Assembly: GCA_023380955.1 (NCBI GenBank)
Contig: JAMCTB010000125.1
Location: forward strand, 1 to 16,380
Direction of reading: 5' to 3'
DNA: 16,380 nt
From: Chloroflexota bacterium
Lineage (GTDB): Bacteria > Chloroflexota > UBA6077
In this document: positions 1 to 6,523 of the stretch, in pieces
Position numbering within the stretch: the stretch's first letter is position 1
Layout: each line of letters begins with the position of its first letter
Notes under the pieces: generated by a model
What the model saw: only the letters and a program-made list of their open reading frames with translations
The model's database searches: none
Told to the model about the DNA's origin: nothing
Translations under genes and position numbers: made by a program

Positions 1-17
1 GTGCTGTAGATTGACTC
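1..17 (+). repeat. 17-bp direct repeat, copy 1 (within dnaA edge)
   Basis: The sequence gtgctgtagattgactc is identical to 3260-3276 in the same orientation. Copy 1 starts at base 1, so the match may extend beyond the window. It coincides with the point where the DnaA translation leaves its family consensus. Confidence 0.6.
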
Positions 18-728
18 CTCCTGGGTCCCCACCTTGCCGGCGATGAACTGGATGTCGTCGATCAACAGCACCTGAACCCGCCGGTACTTGTTGCGGAACT
101 CCTCCGTCCGGTGCCGCTGGATGGAGTCGATCATCTCGTTGGTGAAGGTCTCGGAGCTGACGTACAGGACCCGGAGCCCTCTCAGGAGGGTCTCGTGGCC
201 GATGGCGTGCATCAGGTGGGTCTTGCCCAGGCCGACGCCCCCGTAGAGGAAGAGAGGGTTGTAGGCCCGGCCGGGATCGTCGGCGACCGCCTGGCAGGCC
301 GCGTGGGCCAGCTGGTTGCTCTTGCCCACCACGAAGGTCTCGAAGGTGTATCGAGGGTTCAGCGTCGCGTCCAGGCCGTTGGTGGGGAGTGCCATCTCCA
401 CCTTGGAGGAGCCGTTCTTGCCGTTGCGATGGCCCATCTCCAGCGGCCCCTCGGCCACCTTGGGAGCCCTGCCCCGGACCTTCTTCTGTTGGACTACGAA
501 CCGGAGGTGCACCTCGTGCCCGACGACGCTGGAGAGCACCTTCCGGATCATGGGGGAGAGTCGCTGCTCCAGGGTATCGGCGGCGAAGGGGCTCCCCACC
601 CCGATGACGAAGACCCCATCCTCCTGGGACGCCAGGAAGGTGTCCCTCAACCAGGTGTCGTAATTGGCCTTGGTCATCTGGAGTTGAAGCTCGCCAAGGG
701 CGGCTTCCCACACCTGGGCAGGTAGCAT
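1..728 (-). CDS. dnaA: Chromosomal replication initiator DnaA, N-terminal part (3' end off window)
   Basis: DnaA is the AAA+ initiator that binds the replication origin and opens it for helicase loading. The 242 visible residues hold domain I (about 1-85), a short linker with basic and polar residues (86-120), and the start of the AAA+ domain. Walker A is GGVGLGKTHL (from residue 163) and Walker B is LLIDDIQFIAGK (from 221). The ATG at 728 is chosen because GGAGG lies five bases upstream and the next residues match the DnaA N-terminus. The arginine-finger and DNA-binding domains lie beyond the left edge. One oddity: after TQEE (235-238) the family almost always has FFHTFN, but here it reads SIYST, and these last bases match a 17-bp sequence at 3260-3276. 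The final few codons may therefore not be native dnaA. Identity is certain; the edge is doubtful. Confidence 0.95.
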   Translation of the reverse strand, partial: MLPAQVWEAALGELQLQMTKANYDTWLRDTFLASQEDGVFVIGVGSPFAADTLEQRLSPMIRKVLSSVVGHEVHLRFVVQQKKVRGRAPKVAEGPLEMGHRNGKNGSSKVEMALPTNGLDATLNPRYTFETFVVGKSNQLAHAACQAVADDPGRAYNPLFLYGGVGLGKTHLMHAIGHETLLRGLRVLYVSSETFTNEMIDSIQRHRTEEFRNKYRRVQVLLIDDIQFIAGKVGTQEESIYS

Positions 729-890
729 GGTCTCCTCCGGGGAAGTAGCTGGGACATCGAGGTGGGCAAATGGTAGCAGATGCTCTCGAAGCCGGAAACG
801 GGGCCGTCTTGCTCAATCAAGAGGAATCGTGCAGACTTGGGGTCCGGGTGACTTGACACTTTCGGCCGGTCTGTAGGGGTTTGCGAAAAC
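729..890. promoter_or_regulatory. dnaA upstream region
   Basis: This stretch, together with the repeat at 891-1039, fills the gap between dnaA and the glycosyltransferase operon. It carries the dnaA ribosome binding site (GGAGGAG on the minus strand at about 733-739). I see no match to the DnaA box TTATCCACA or its complement, and no well-formed sigma70 promoter. There is thus no visible evidence of an origin or of DnaA autoregulation here. Confidence 0.4.
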
Positions 891-1039
891 GTAGGGCAGG
901 GCGCTCTGCCCTGCCGCCGGCCTACCATCGCCCGCTGGGCGGCGGGGGGGCACAGGCGTAGCGCTGTGCTCGCTCGCGCCACGTGCCCTACGCTGTCGAA
1001 GCTATCCTCCGGGCGGCGGGGCACAGGTCCCCGCCCTAC
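891..1039. repeat. MITE-like repeat, long copy (family A)
   Basis: The left 28 bp (891-918) match the outer end of the 7484-7560 element exactly in inverted orientation, and the right 29 bp (1011-1039) match its other end with one difference. Both ends begin or finish with GTAGGGC/GCCCTAC, giving terminal inverted repeats, and each end folds on itself (GGGCAG with CTGCCC; GGCGGGG with CCCCGCC). Between them is about 92 bp absent from the short copy. It includes a second, altered right end finishing with GCCCTAC at 985-991, so this copy looks duplicated or nested. No coding content is recognised. Its last bases overlap the GT4 stop codon. Confidence 0.75.
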
Positions 1040-2358
1040 GGTAAGAGCCGCTCGTAGATCTCCTGGATCAGCTTCCCGCCTCGAATCCAGGAGTAGGTGG
1101 ACACGGCCCTGGCTCGCAGTTGCTCGCCCTGGGCTAGGGCGGCGCGCTCGTTGAAGAGCGCCGATTCCAGCTCGCCCGCCAGGGCGTGGGGGTCGCCGGT
1201 GCGGGCGAAGACCCCCAGATCACCCAGGATCTCCCGGCTGACCGGCGTGTCGTAGGTGACGGTGGGGAGGCCCATCGCCATGTAGTTCAGCAGCTTCCCG
1301 TTCCCCTCCGTCTCGGACATCTTGGGCGAGACGGCCACGTCCCCGAGGGCCAGGTGGAGGGGGGCCTGCCCGTAGGGTATCCGGCCGGGGAAGGTCACCC
1401 GGTTGGAGATCCCCAGCTCGTCGGCCATGTTCCGATACTTCTCCAGGCCGGGGTAGCCCATGATCAGGAAGTGGACGTCCAGGTGGCGCTCCGCCACCTC
1501 CTTCGCCGCCCGGAGCAGGTGGCTGATCCCCTGGTACTCCTGCAGGAGGCCCAGGTACACCACCACCTTGTATCCCGACGGGACGCCGAGCCGCCGGCGC
1601 AGCGCCTCCAGTTCGCCGACGTGCCCGTTGGAGCTATCCAACATCCAGCGGGGGGCGAACATGTCGGTGTTGACGCAGTCCGCCACGGTGAAGATCTTGC
1701 GGGCGGGGCAGCCGAACCTTTTCACCAGCAGGCCGGCGCTGTTGGCTGTGCTGGTGATGATGGCATCGGCCATGCCGTTGATCGCCTTCTCCAGCAGCCG
1801 CCAGGGGTGGTAGAGGGGGCTGCGCCGGCTGAGGAAGCCGTGGTCCAACATCTCCCCGGTGAGGCTGCCCTGGAAGTCGAACACCAGGGGGGCGTGGGTC
1901 GCACGGCTCACGGGGAAGCCCACCAGGGCGCCGTCGTGCAGGTGGGCGTGGACGATGTCGGGCTTGATCTCCGCGGCTACCTGGGCCGCCTTCAGGGAGA
2001 GGAGGGGGTCCAGGAACAGCTTGCGCCGGGCTGGGCCCACCTTCACGCTGGGTGTCCAGGGGCCGCCCGTTGCCCGCCGGATCTCTATCCCCGCCACGTC
2101 CTGGCCCGAGGGGTAGCTGCACAGCACCGGGCGATGGCCCATGGACTGGAGCACCCGGATCTCTTCCAGGATACGGACGTGGCAGCCGTAGTCGGCGAAG
2201 AAGAATGTGGGAGCGACCGTCAATACGGAGAAGCGGTCCGGCCGCTTCGATGTGGGATCGGGGATGACTTCGCCCTGAGGGCTGGGGTTGGGCTCGTCGG
2301 AAAGCCCGTCCGGCACTCTCTCAGTTGGGCTGGGTCTCCCTTCGGGTAGCGTCTTCAA
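1036..2358 (-). CDS. GT4-type (GT-B fold) glycosyltransferase
   Basis: This is a retaining nucleotide-sugar glycosyltransferase of the GT4 type, expected to act in the cytoplasm on surface glycan or glycolipid synthesis. The 440-residue protein has a Rossmann-like N-terminal domain from about residue 43 (FSVLTVAP...YGCHVRILEEIRVLQSMGH). A C-terminal donor-binding domain starts near 262 (YKVVVYLGLLQEYQG). The donor-site segment SETEGNGKLLNYMAMGLP (348-365) is a variant of the EX7E motif without the second Glu in its usual place. The first 40 residues are Pro/Glu/Asp-rich, do not look like domain sequence, and overlap the upstream GT2 gene by 38 bp, so a later start is possible. The TAG stop lies in repeat 891-1039. 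It shares an operon with the GT2 gene. Substrate and acceptor cannot be told from sequence. Confidence 0.88.
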   Translation of the reverse strand: MKTLPEGRPSPTERVPDGLSDEPNPSPQGEVIPDPTSKRPDRFSVLTVAPTFFFADYGCHVRILEEIRVLQSMGHRPVLCSYPSGQDVAGIEIRRATGGPWTPSVKVGPARRKLFLDPLLSLKAAQVAAEIKPDIVHAHLHDGALVGFPVSRATHAPLVFDFQGSLTGEMLDHGFLSRRSPLYHPWRLLEKAINGMADAIITSTANSAGLLVKRFGCPARKIFTVADCVNTDMFAPRWMLDSSNGHVGELEALRRRLGVPSGYKVVVYLGLLQEYQGISHLLRAAKEVAERHLDVHFLIMGYPGLEKYRNMADELGISNRVTFPGRIPYGQAPLHLALGDVAVSPKMSETEGNGKLLNYMAMGLPTVTYDTPVSREILGDLGVFARTGDPHALAGELESALFNERAALAQGEQLRARAVSTYSWIRGGKLIQEIYERLLP

Positions 2359-3067
2359 CTGCTTCCCTCGTCTCCATCGATTTCGACAAGGTTAGCCGCA
2401 GCCTGATCAGCTCGCGGAAGGCTCGCAGGATGACGGATAGCTTGGCTCCGGTAGCCCGACCGGCCGTGCGCGGGAAATGGGTGGCCCGCAGCTCCCTGAT
2501 CCGGTAACCCTTTCGCCGGGCCTTGATCAGGAACTCGGCGCTGAAGGTGGCGCCGGTGGCCTCCACCTTGAGGCTCTGCCAGACGGATCGGCGGAACAGC
2601 TTGAAGGCGCAGTCCACGTCCCCGGCCACGTAGCCGAAGAGCAGGCGGACCAGCAGGTTCCAGCCCCAGGCGTTCAGCCGTCTCGTGGGGGGATCCATCC
2701 GGGGCTGCCGGTAGCCGATGACCAGCTCCGCCTCGTCGATGAGGGGCAGGAAGTTCACCACCTCCCGGGCGTCGAACTGCTTGTCCCCATCGGTCATGAA
2801 GACCAACTCTTTGGTGGCCGCCGTGAAACCGGTGGCCAGGGCGGCACCGTACCCCCGGTTGGCTGGATGGTTGATGCACCGGATCCGTGGGTTATCGGCC
2901 GAAAGGGCCTCGACTATCCGCTGGGTAGCGTCGTGGCTGCCGTCGTTGACTACCACCACCTCGTAATCGTCGGTGAGCTCGGCGAGGGTGGCAGCCATCG
3001 AAGTGGCGGTGGCCGCGATGATCTTCTCCTCATTGTAAGCGGGGAGCACCGCTGAGATGCTGGGCAT
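2321..3067 (-). CDS. GT2 glycosyltransferase, polyprenyl-phosphate sugar transferase type
   Basis: This is an inverting GT-A enzyme of the DPM1-like branch of family GT2. Such enzymes usually move a sugar from a nucleotide donor to a polyprenyl phosphate at the inner face of the membrane. The 248 residues begin with the typical ISAVLPAYNEE. They carry the nucleotide-binding NDGSHDAT (41-48), NRGYGAALATGF (70-81) and the metal-binding TDGDKQFD (92-99, in place of DxD). They end in a basic C-terminal region without membrane helices, so the enzyme is soluble or peripherally attached. The ATG at 3067 is the natural start because the motif order begins at residue 3. It is the first gene of a two-gene operon and overlaps the GT4 gene by 38 bp, which suggests translational coupling. 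The sugar is unknown; mannose or glucose would be typical for the branch. Confidence 0.88.
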   Translation of the reverse strand: MPSISAVLPAYNEEKIIAATATSMAATLAELTDDYEVVVVNDGSHDATQRIVEALSADNPRIRCINHPANRGYGAALATGFTAATKELVFMTDGDKQFDAREVVNFLPLIDEAELVIGYRQPRMDPPTRRLNAWGWNLLVRLLFGYVAGDVDCAFKLFRRSVWQSLKVEATGATFSAEFLIKARRKGYRIRELRATHFPRTAGRATGAKLSVILRAFRELIRLRLTLSKSMETREAVEDATRRETQPN

Positions 3068-3193
3068 ATCGCGCGTCCTTGATCCGGCGGAACTGCTGAC
3101 CTCAGGAGCGGATCCAGGGCGCCTTCTCGCCCCGGGTTGTCCTGGAGCCTCTCCCTGCCCGCCGCTCTACCGGTGGTGGCGGACAACGGCCCG

Positions 3194-3222
3194 ATTCTAC
3201 ACGATGGCAGGTAGCCCCGCAA
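3194..3222 (-). promoter_or_regulatory. Candidate sigma70 promoter for glycosyltransferase operon
   Basis: On the minus strand, TTGCGG (3217-3222) and TAGAAT (3194-3199, five of six consensus bases) are separated by 17 bp. Transcription would start near 3187 and give a leader of about 120 bases before the GT2 ATG. The -35 is weak (three of six), so this is only a candidate. Confidence 0.4.
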
Positions 3223-3259
3223 CAGAAGGGCTAGCGACAGCTGCGCAATTTTATCGACA

Positions 3260-3276
3260 GTGCTGTAGATTGACTC
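3260..3276 (+). repeat. 17-bp direct repeat, copy 2
   Basis: This is identical to window bases 1-17 in the same orientation. It includes part of a small inverted repeat (ACAG-TG-CTGT, 3257-3266) and the TTGACT hexamer. No function can be assigned. Confidence 0.6.
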
Positions 3277-3370
3277 TAATGGAAACTATGGTTCGTGCCG
3301 ATTTGTACATAGGTGCACAGAAATCAACGTGCTTTCCTGCTCGTCGTTTCAGAATAGAGGGAGATATGCG

Positions 3371-5152
3371 ATGGGGAGACTGACGGGTCTGCTGGAGTTG
3401 CGCTGGCTCAGCCGGGTGCGTCTAGGGTTGTACTATCGCCAGATCGCCTGGATCGCCACGGCGGTGGCGATACCTCTGGTGGTTCTAGGTCTCTTCTGTT
3501 TCGAGGCTGCGGAGCTCAGCCAGGAGTTCCGTGTGCGGTTGCTGGTGGTCAGCGGACTCGGGTTCGCCATGTCGCTGGCCATGGGGTGGATGAACGCCTG
3601 GTACCTCAGCAAACCGGTCGTCGGCATGACCCGACTTGCCAAAGCGATCGCCGAGGGGGACATCGCACAGAAGGTGGAGCTGGACGAGGAGCGGGGCGAC
3701 GAGTTGGGGGACATGGCCCGCGCTTTCCGCAGTATGGCCACCTATTTGGAGGAGATGGCTGCCGTGGCCCAGCGGATAGCCGCCGGCGATCTCACCCTGC
3801 AGGTGAGGCCGAAATCGGATCGGGACCTGCTCGGCCGGGCCTTCCAGGGGATGGTGCGGGACCTTCGGGGCGTCATCGGCGAGGTGGCCCAGGGGAGCTT
3901 TCGGGTGGCCGAGGCCAGCCAGGGGGTATCCGGGGTGGCCGACTGGATCGGCAAAGGGACCGAGCAGGTGATGCGGGCGATGCAGCAGGTATCCCGGGGG
4001 AACCAGGAACAGGCCCAGGGGGTTAGCGAGAGCTCGGGATTCGTCAGCCAATTGGCACAGGCCATCGAGCAGGTGGCCGCCGACGCCAGGGAGCAGGCCG
4101 CCGGGTTGGAGCAGATCTCGGCGGCGATGCAGCAGATCGTCGCCTCGGTGCAGCAGGTGGAGGAGCGGACGGCGGCCCTGGGCCAGGCGGGAGAGCGGGC
4201 CGAGAGGGCCGCTCGCAACGGCGCCGACACCGTGGGCCGAACCGTCGAGGGGATGCACTCCATCACTGCGGCCGTGGAGGCCTCGGCGGCACGGATTCAG
4301 GAGCTTGGGCGCCGCTCGGAGCAGATCGGCCAGATCGTGGAGGCTATCGACGAGATCGCCGAGCAAACCAACCTGCTGGCGCTGAACGCCGCCATCGAGG
4401 CGGCCAGGGCCGGGGAGCACGGCCGGGGCTTTGCCGTGGTGGCCGACGAGGTGAGGAAGCTGGCCGAGCGCAGCTCCAAGGCCACTAAGGAGATCGCCCA
4501 GTTGATCGCCACGGTGCAGAAGGACACGACGGAGGCCGTGGCCGCCATGAACCAGGGCGCCGACGAGGTGGAGCGCGGCCGCACGATAGCCGACGAGGCT
4601 GGCAAGGCCCTGCGGGAGATCTCGGAAGCCGTCTCCCAGTCCAACAGCCTGGTGGGTCAGATCGTCACCGCTGCCCAGCAGATGGCGGCCCACAGCCTCG
4701 ACGCGTCGCGAGCCGTATCGGGGGTCTCCCAGGTGGTCCAGCGCAACAGCGTGGCCAGCCAGGAGGTGTCCGCCCGAACCGGCCAGGCGACCCAGGCCAT
4801 CGAGACCATAGCCGCGGTGGCCCAGGAGAACTCCGCGGCAGCCCAGGAGGTTACCGCCTCTACCGAGGACATGGGAACCCAGGTGCACACCCTGGTGGCC
4901 TCGGCTCAGGAGTTGGCCGCCATGGCGTCGCGGCTGCGGGATGCCATCGGCCGATTCGACCTGGGCGACGGGGAGACGGGGAGACAGGGGGACGCGGGGA
5001 CGTGGGGACGCGGAGACCCCCTCTCCCCCTGGGAGAGGGTCAGGGTGAGGGCTGGCACGGCGTCAGATCCTCTTCCCACCTCCCCGTCACCCCGTTACCC
5101 CGGCTTGTTCCCATGCCTTCACGCGGCCGCACCAAGGGGTGACCGGCACTGA
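3371..5152 (+). CDS. Methyl-accepting chemotaxis protein without extracellular sensor domain
   Basis: This membrane signal transducer should control a CheA kinase. The 593-residue protein has two membrane helices (about 24-44 and 57-79) joined by only about 12 residues. It then has a HAMP domain (about 80-133), a second HAMP-like segment (about 134-175), and a long coiled-coil MCP signalling domain (about 190-530). The hairpin tip is the conserved [20 protein letters not shown], followed by [18 protein letters not shown]. With no periplasmic domain, any input must come from the membrane, the HAMP region or partners. The ATG at 3371 is preferred over one at 3329 because of its ribosome binding site and because the first 14 upstream residues resemble nothing. 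The normal C-terminus (AIGRFDLGD, to residue 533) is followed by 60 residues translated from a repeat element. No che genes are nearby. Confidence 0.92.
   Translation: MGRLTGLLELRWLSRVRLGLYYRQIAWIATAVAIPLVVLGLFCFEAAELSQEFRVRLLVVSGLGFAMSLAMGWMNAWYLSKPVVGMTRLAKAIAEGDIAQKVELDEERGDELGDMARAFRSMATYLEEMAAVAQRIAAGDLTLQVRPKSDRDLLGRAFQGMVRDLRGVIGEVAQGSFRVAEASQGVSGVADWIGKGTEQVMRAMQQVSRGNQEQAQGVSESSGFVSQLAQAIEQVAADAREQAAGLEQISAAMQQIVASVQQVEERTAALGQAGERAERAARNGADTVGRTVEGMHSITAAVEASAARIQELGRRSEQIGQIVEAIDEIAEQTNLLALNAAIEAARAGEHGRGFAVVADEVRKLAERSSKATKEIAQLIATVQKDTTEAVAAMNQGADEVERGRTIADEAGKALREISEAVSQSNSLVGQIVTAAQQMAAHSLDASRAVSGVSQVVQRNSVASQEVSARTGQATQAIETIAAVAQENSAAAQEVTASTEDMGTQVHTLVASAQELAAMASRLRDAIGRFDLGDGETGRQGDAGTWGRGDPLSPWERVRVRAGTASDPLPTSPSPRYPGLFPCLHAAAPRGDRH
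4966..5105. repeat. MITE-like purine/pyrimidine repeat overlapping the MCP 3' end (family B)
   Basis: The left side is a run of G-rich heptad-like units (gggagac, gggacgc), followed by a hairpin of the type CCCTCTCCC...GGGAGAGGG. The right side carries matching C-rich units (ctccccgtcaccccgttacc) in inverted orientation. The two outer arms can therefore pair as degenerate terminal inverted repeats. The element is translated as the tail of the chemotaxis protein. Borders are approximate. Confidence 0.65.
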
Positions 5153-5162
5153 TCGCGGTAGG

Positions 5163-5189
5163 GGCGGGTCTCTGAGACCCGCCTTTTCT
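5163..5189 (+). terminator. Rho-independent terminator after MCP
   Basis: GGCGGGTC and GACCCGCC form an 8-bp GC-rich stem around TCTGA, and the loop can zip further to 10 bp. TTTTCTC follows directly. It begins 11 bases after the chemotaxis gene stop. The wider sequence (from GTAGGGGCGGG at 5158) has the look of a dispersed palindromic repeat, so it may be a repeat doing the work of a terminator. Confidence 0.7.
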
Positions 5190-5311
5190 CATTGCGCGCG
5201 TGTCTCAGACCCGTCCTCACCTCACCTGGCCCGGGTCCGTTCCCTGCTTTCTCGTGCAATTGGGGCGGGTGCGCTATGATAGTAGCGATGAGCTAATCGG
5301 GAGGGGCTTCT

Positions 5312-5803
5312 ATGGGTGGGAAAGTGGTCGATCGGGTCGAGTTGACGGCCGAATTGGCTCCCTTGAGGGCTGCAGGCAAGAAGATCGCCTTCACCAACGG
5401 CTGCTTCGATCTGCTGCACGCCGGCCACGTCCGCTACCTGCGGGAGGCGGCCTCCCTCGGTGATGTCCTGGTGGTGGGCCTCAACAGCGACGCCTCGGTG
5501 CGGAAATTCAAAGAGCCGGGCCGGCCGATCGTGCCCGAGGGGGATCGGGCGGAGGTGGTGGCCGCCCTGGATATGGTGGACTACGTGGTGCTGTTCGACG
5601 AGAAGACCGCCGAGGCGCTGGTGGCGGAGGTGAGGCCGGACGTCTGCGTGAAGGGCGGCGACTACTCGCTCGAAACGCTGCCCGAGGCCAGGATCGTGGA
5701 AGGCTACGGCGGCCGGGTGAAGCTGGTGCGCTACCACGAGGCTCGCTCCACCACCGGCATTATTCATAGGATTCTGGATGCCTACTGCCCCGATAGGACC
5801 TGA
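5312..5803 (+). CDS. rfaE2: D-glycero-beta-D-manno-heptose 1-phosphate adenylyltransferase (RfaE2/HldE C-domain type)
   Basis: This cytoplasmic nucleotidyltransferase would transfer AMP from ATP to heptose 1-phosphate, giving ADP-heptose for surface glycans. The 163 residues form one cytidylyltransferase-like domain. It has TNGCFDLLHAGHVRYL (28-43, with the HxGH motif), GLNSDASVR, the substrate-loop segment RPIVPEGDRAEVVAALDMVDYV, VRPDVCVKGGDY, and the terminal RSTTGII signature. Length and motifs fit stand-alone RfaE2 rather than the kinase-fused HldE. The ATG at 5312 has GGGAGGGG just upstream, and a -10-like TATGAT lies at 5275-5280 without a clear -35. No heptose kinase or epimerase is in the window, and two glycosyltransferases lie about 2.3 kb away. 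Other sugar or glycerol phosphates are possible substrates, but the motifs favour heptose. Confidence 0.88.
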   Translation: MGGKVVDRVELTAELAPLRAAGKKIAFTNGCFDLLHAGHVRYLREAASLGDVLVVGLNSDASVRKFKEPGRPIVPEGDRAEVVAALDMVDYVVLFDEKTAEALVAEVRPDVCVKGGDYSLETLPEARIVEGYGGRVKLVRYHEARSTTGIIHRILDAYCPDRT

Positions 5804-5826
5804 CCCCCGAACGGAGCCGAGACTGT

Positions 5827-5846
5827 CCCAAAGTTGGTAACTTGGG
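5827..5846. repeat. Short palindromic hairpin after rfaE2
   Basis: CCCAAaGTT and AACTTGGG pair around a GGT loop with one bulged A. It begins 24 bases after the rfaE2 stop. There is no T-run on the plus strand, so it is either a weak transcription end or a palindromic repeat of the dispersed kind. Confidence 0.45.
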
Positions 5847-5861
5847 GGATGGCAGCCCGAG

Positions 5862-5952
5862 GCTGAAGCCGTCGGGCTGAAAAGACAAAGCCCCTTCGGG
5901 GCTGAGATCCTAGCCCGGCAGGGCTTCGTCTTTTCAGCGCGGTCGCTTCAGC
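5862..5952. repeat. Nested inverted-repeat element (family C)
   Basis: The outer arms GCTGAAGC (5862-5869) and GCTTCAGC (5945-5952) are perfect complements. Inside them are 18-bp arms (5876-5893 and 5921-5938, one mismatch) built on GCTGAAAAGAC/GTCTTTTCAGC. Within the left arm there is a further hairpin, AGCCCC-TTC-GGGGCT (5889-5903). The whole can fold into one long stem. It is not coding. It occupies most of the 292-bp gap between rfaE2 and the next gene; the rest of that gap shows only the RBS region of the following gene. Confidence 0.7.
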
Positions 5953-6095
5953 GCCGCGCGGCGGAACACCAGAGCCAGCCTTACTCACCTTGGGATAGTC
6001 TCCCGCAGCCACTTCCCCGGCCCCTGGCACGGACATTGCCCCCACCCACTCCCCCTGTTGGGGGCTACGTAAACCACGGAAGGTGCCGTTCTACG

Positions 6096-6407
6096 ATGGT
6101 GCAGTATCTGGTCACCTACAGCATCATGACCGGACGCGAGTCCGATCACGAGAACTGGCTGCGCGACGTGGGCATCCCCTTCTTCCAGAAGCAGTCTGGA
6201 TTCAAGGAGATCAAGAGCTACTCCACGTTGGTCGGCAGCGGACCCGACTGGGTGCTGGAGATCGGCTTCGATTCCCCAGAGAACCTGATGAAGTCGCTGG
6301 ACTCCGACGAGGCCAAGCGTCTTCTGGAGGATTTCGAGCACCTGGTCACCAACCTGTCCACCAAGATCCTGTCCCCTGTCGAGCTTCGCGTGCCGGCGAA
6401 GGCATAA
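6096..6407 (+). CDS. Small protein of likely dimeric alpha/beta-barrel fold, function unknown
   Basis: I do not recognise a named family. The 103 residues start MVQYLVTYSIMTGRE, then have a helix (SDHENWLRDVGIPFFQKQ), a strand pair (FKEIKSYST, WVLEIGFDS), a helix (PENLMKSLDSDEAKRLLEDFEHLV) and a final strand (TKILSPVEL). This beta-alpha-beta-beta-alpha-beta order is that of ferredoxin-like dimeric barrels, such as ABM- or EthD-type monooxygenases and stress proteins. No catalytic motif can be named. The ATG at 6096 is chosen because GGAAGG lies upstream and the 20 residues before it (Pro/Gly-rich) look untranslated. It stands alone, facing the proline dehydrogenase gene across a strong terminator. 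It could be a small enzyme or simply a dimerising protein. Confidence 0.75.
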   Translation: MVQYLVTYSIMTGRESDHENWLRDVGIPFFQKQSGFKEIKSYSTLVGSGPDWVLEIGFDSPENLMKSLDSDEAKRLLEDFEHLVTNLSTKILSPVELRVPAKA

Positions 6408-6420
6408 CGAAGCGAGCCGG

Positions 6421-6438
6421 GGGCCTCGAGAGAGGCCC
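6421..6438 (+). other. Hairpin downstream of the small alpha/beta protein
   Basis: GGGCCTC and GAGGCCC form a perfect 7-bp stem with a GAGA tetraloop, 13 bases after the stop codon. There is no U-tract, so it may stabilise the 3' end rather than terminate. Confidence 0.45.
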
Positions 6439-6482
6439 TGGTAACCGTGCAGGCGCTGGTCTTGGCGAGTAGGTAGCTCCAC

Positions 6483-6512
6483 GGGGCGAGGTCACCGGCC
6501 TCGCCCCTTTCT
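6483..6512. terminator. Terminator between convergent genes
   Basis: GGGGCGAGG and CCTCGCCCC form a perfect 9-bp stem around a 7-base loop, followed by TTTCT on the plus strand. It sits 12 bases beyond the end of the proline dehydrogenase gene, which reads the other way. It can serve the plus-strand small protein directly and, without a U-tract, the minus-strand gene as well. Confidence 0.7.
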
Positions 6513-6523
6513 GAGGCTGCGGA

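Larger units (their letters stand above)
3068..3370. other. Intergenic region between divergent GT2 and MCP genes
   Basis: This gap of about 300 bp contains no gene I can support. It holds a candidate minus-strand promoter for the glycosyltransferase operon (3194-3222), the second copy of the 17-bp direct repeat (3260-3276), and the ribosome binding site of the chemotaxis gene (AGAGGGAG ending about seven bases before its ATG). The segment from 3240 to 3360 is AT-richer than its surroundings, as expected for a promoter region. TTGACT at 3270-3275 could be a -35 for the plus strand, but no -10 sits at the right distance. Confidence 0.5.

Noticed and set aside
729..890. Replication origin next to dnaA
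   Set aside because: No DnaA-box-like 9-mers or AT-rich unwinding region are visible in the upstream gap; the other side of dnaA is outside the window.
674..1024. Minus-strand frame of about 116 codons upstream of dnaA
   Set aside because: It covers the MITE-like repeat and the dnaA 5' end in another frame and shows no protein-like pattern.
1186..2349. Long plus-strand open frame opposite the GT4 gene
   Set aside because: It is His/Gly/Val-rich with no family motifs, while the minus strand encodes a recognisable glycosyltransferase. High GC content creates such antisense frames.
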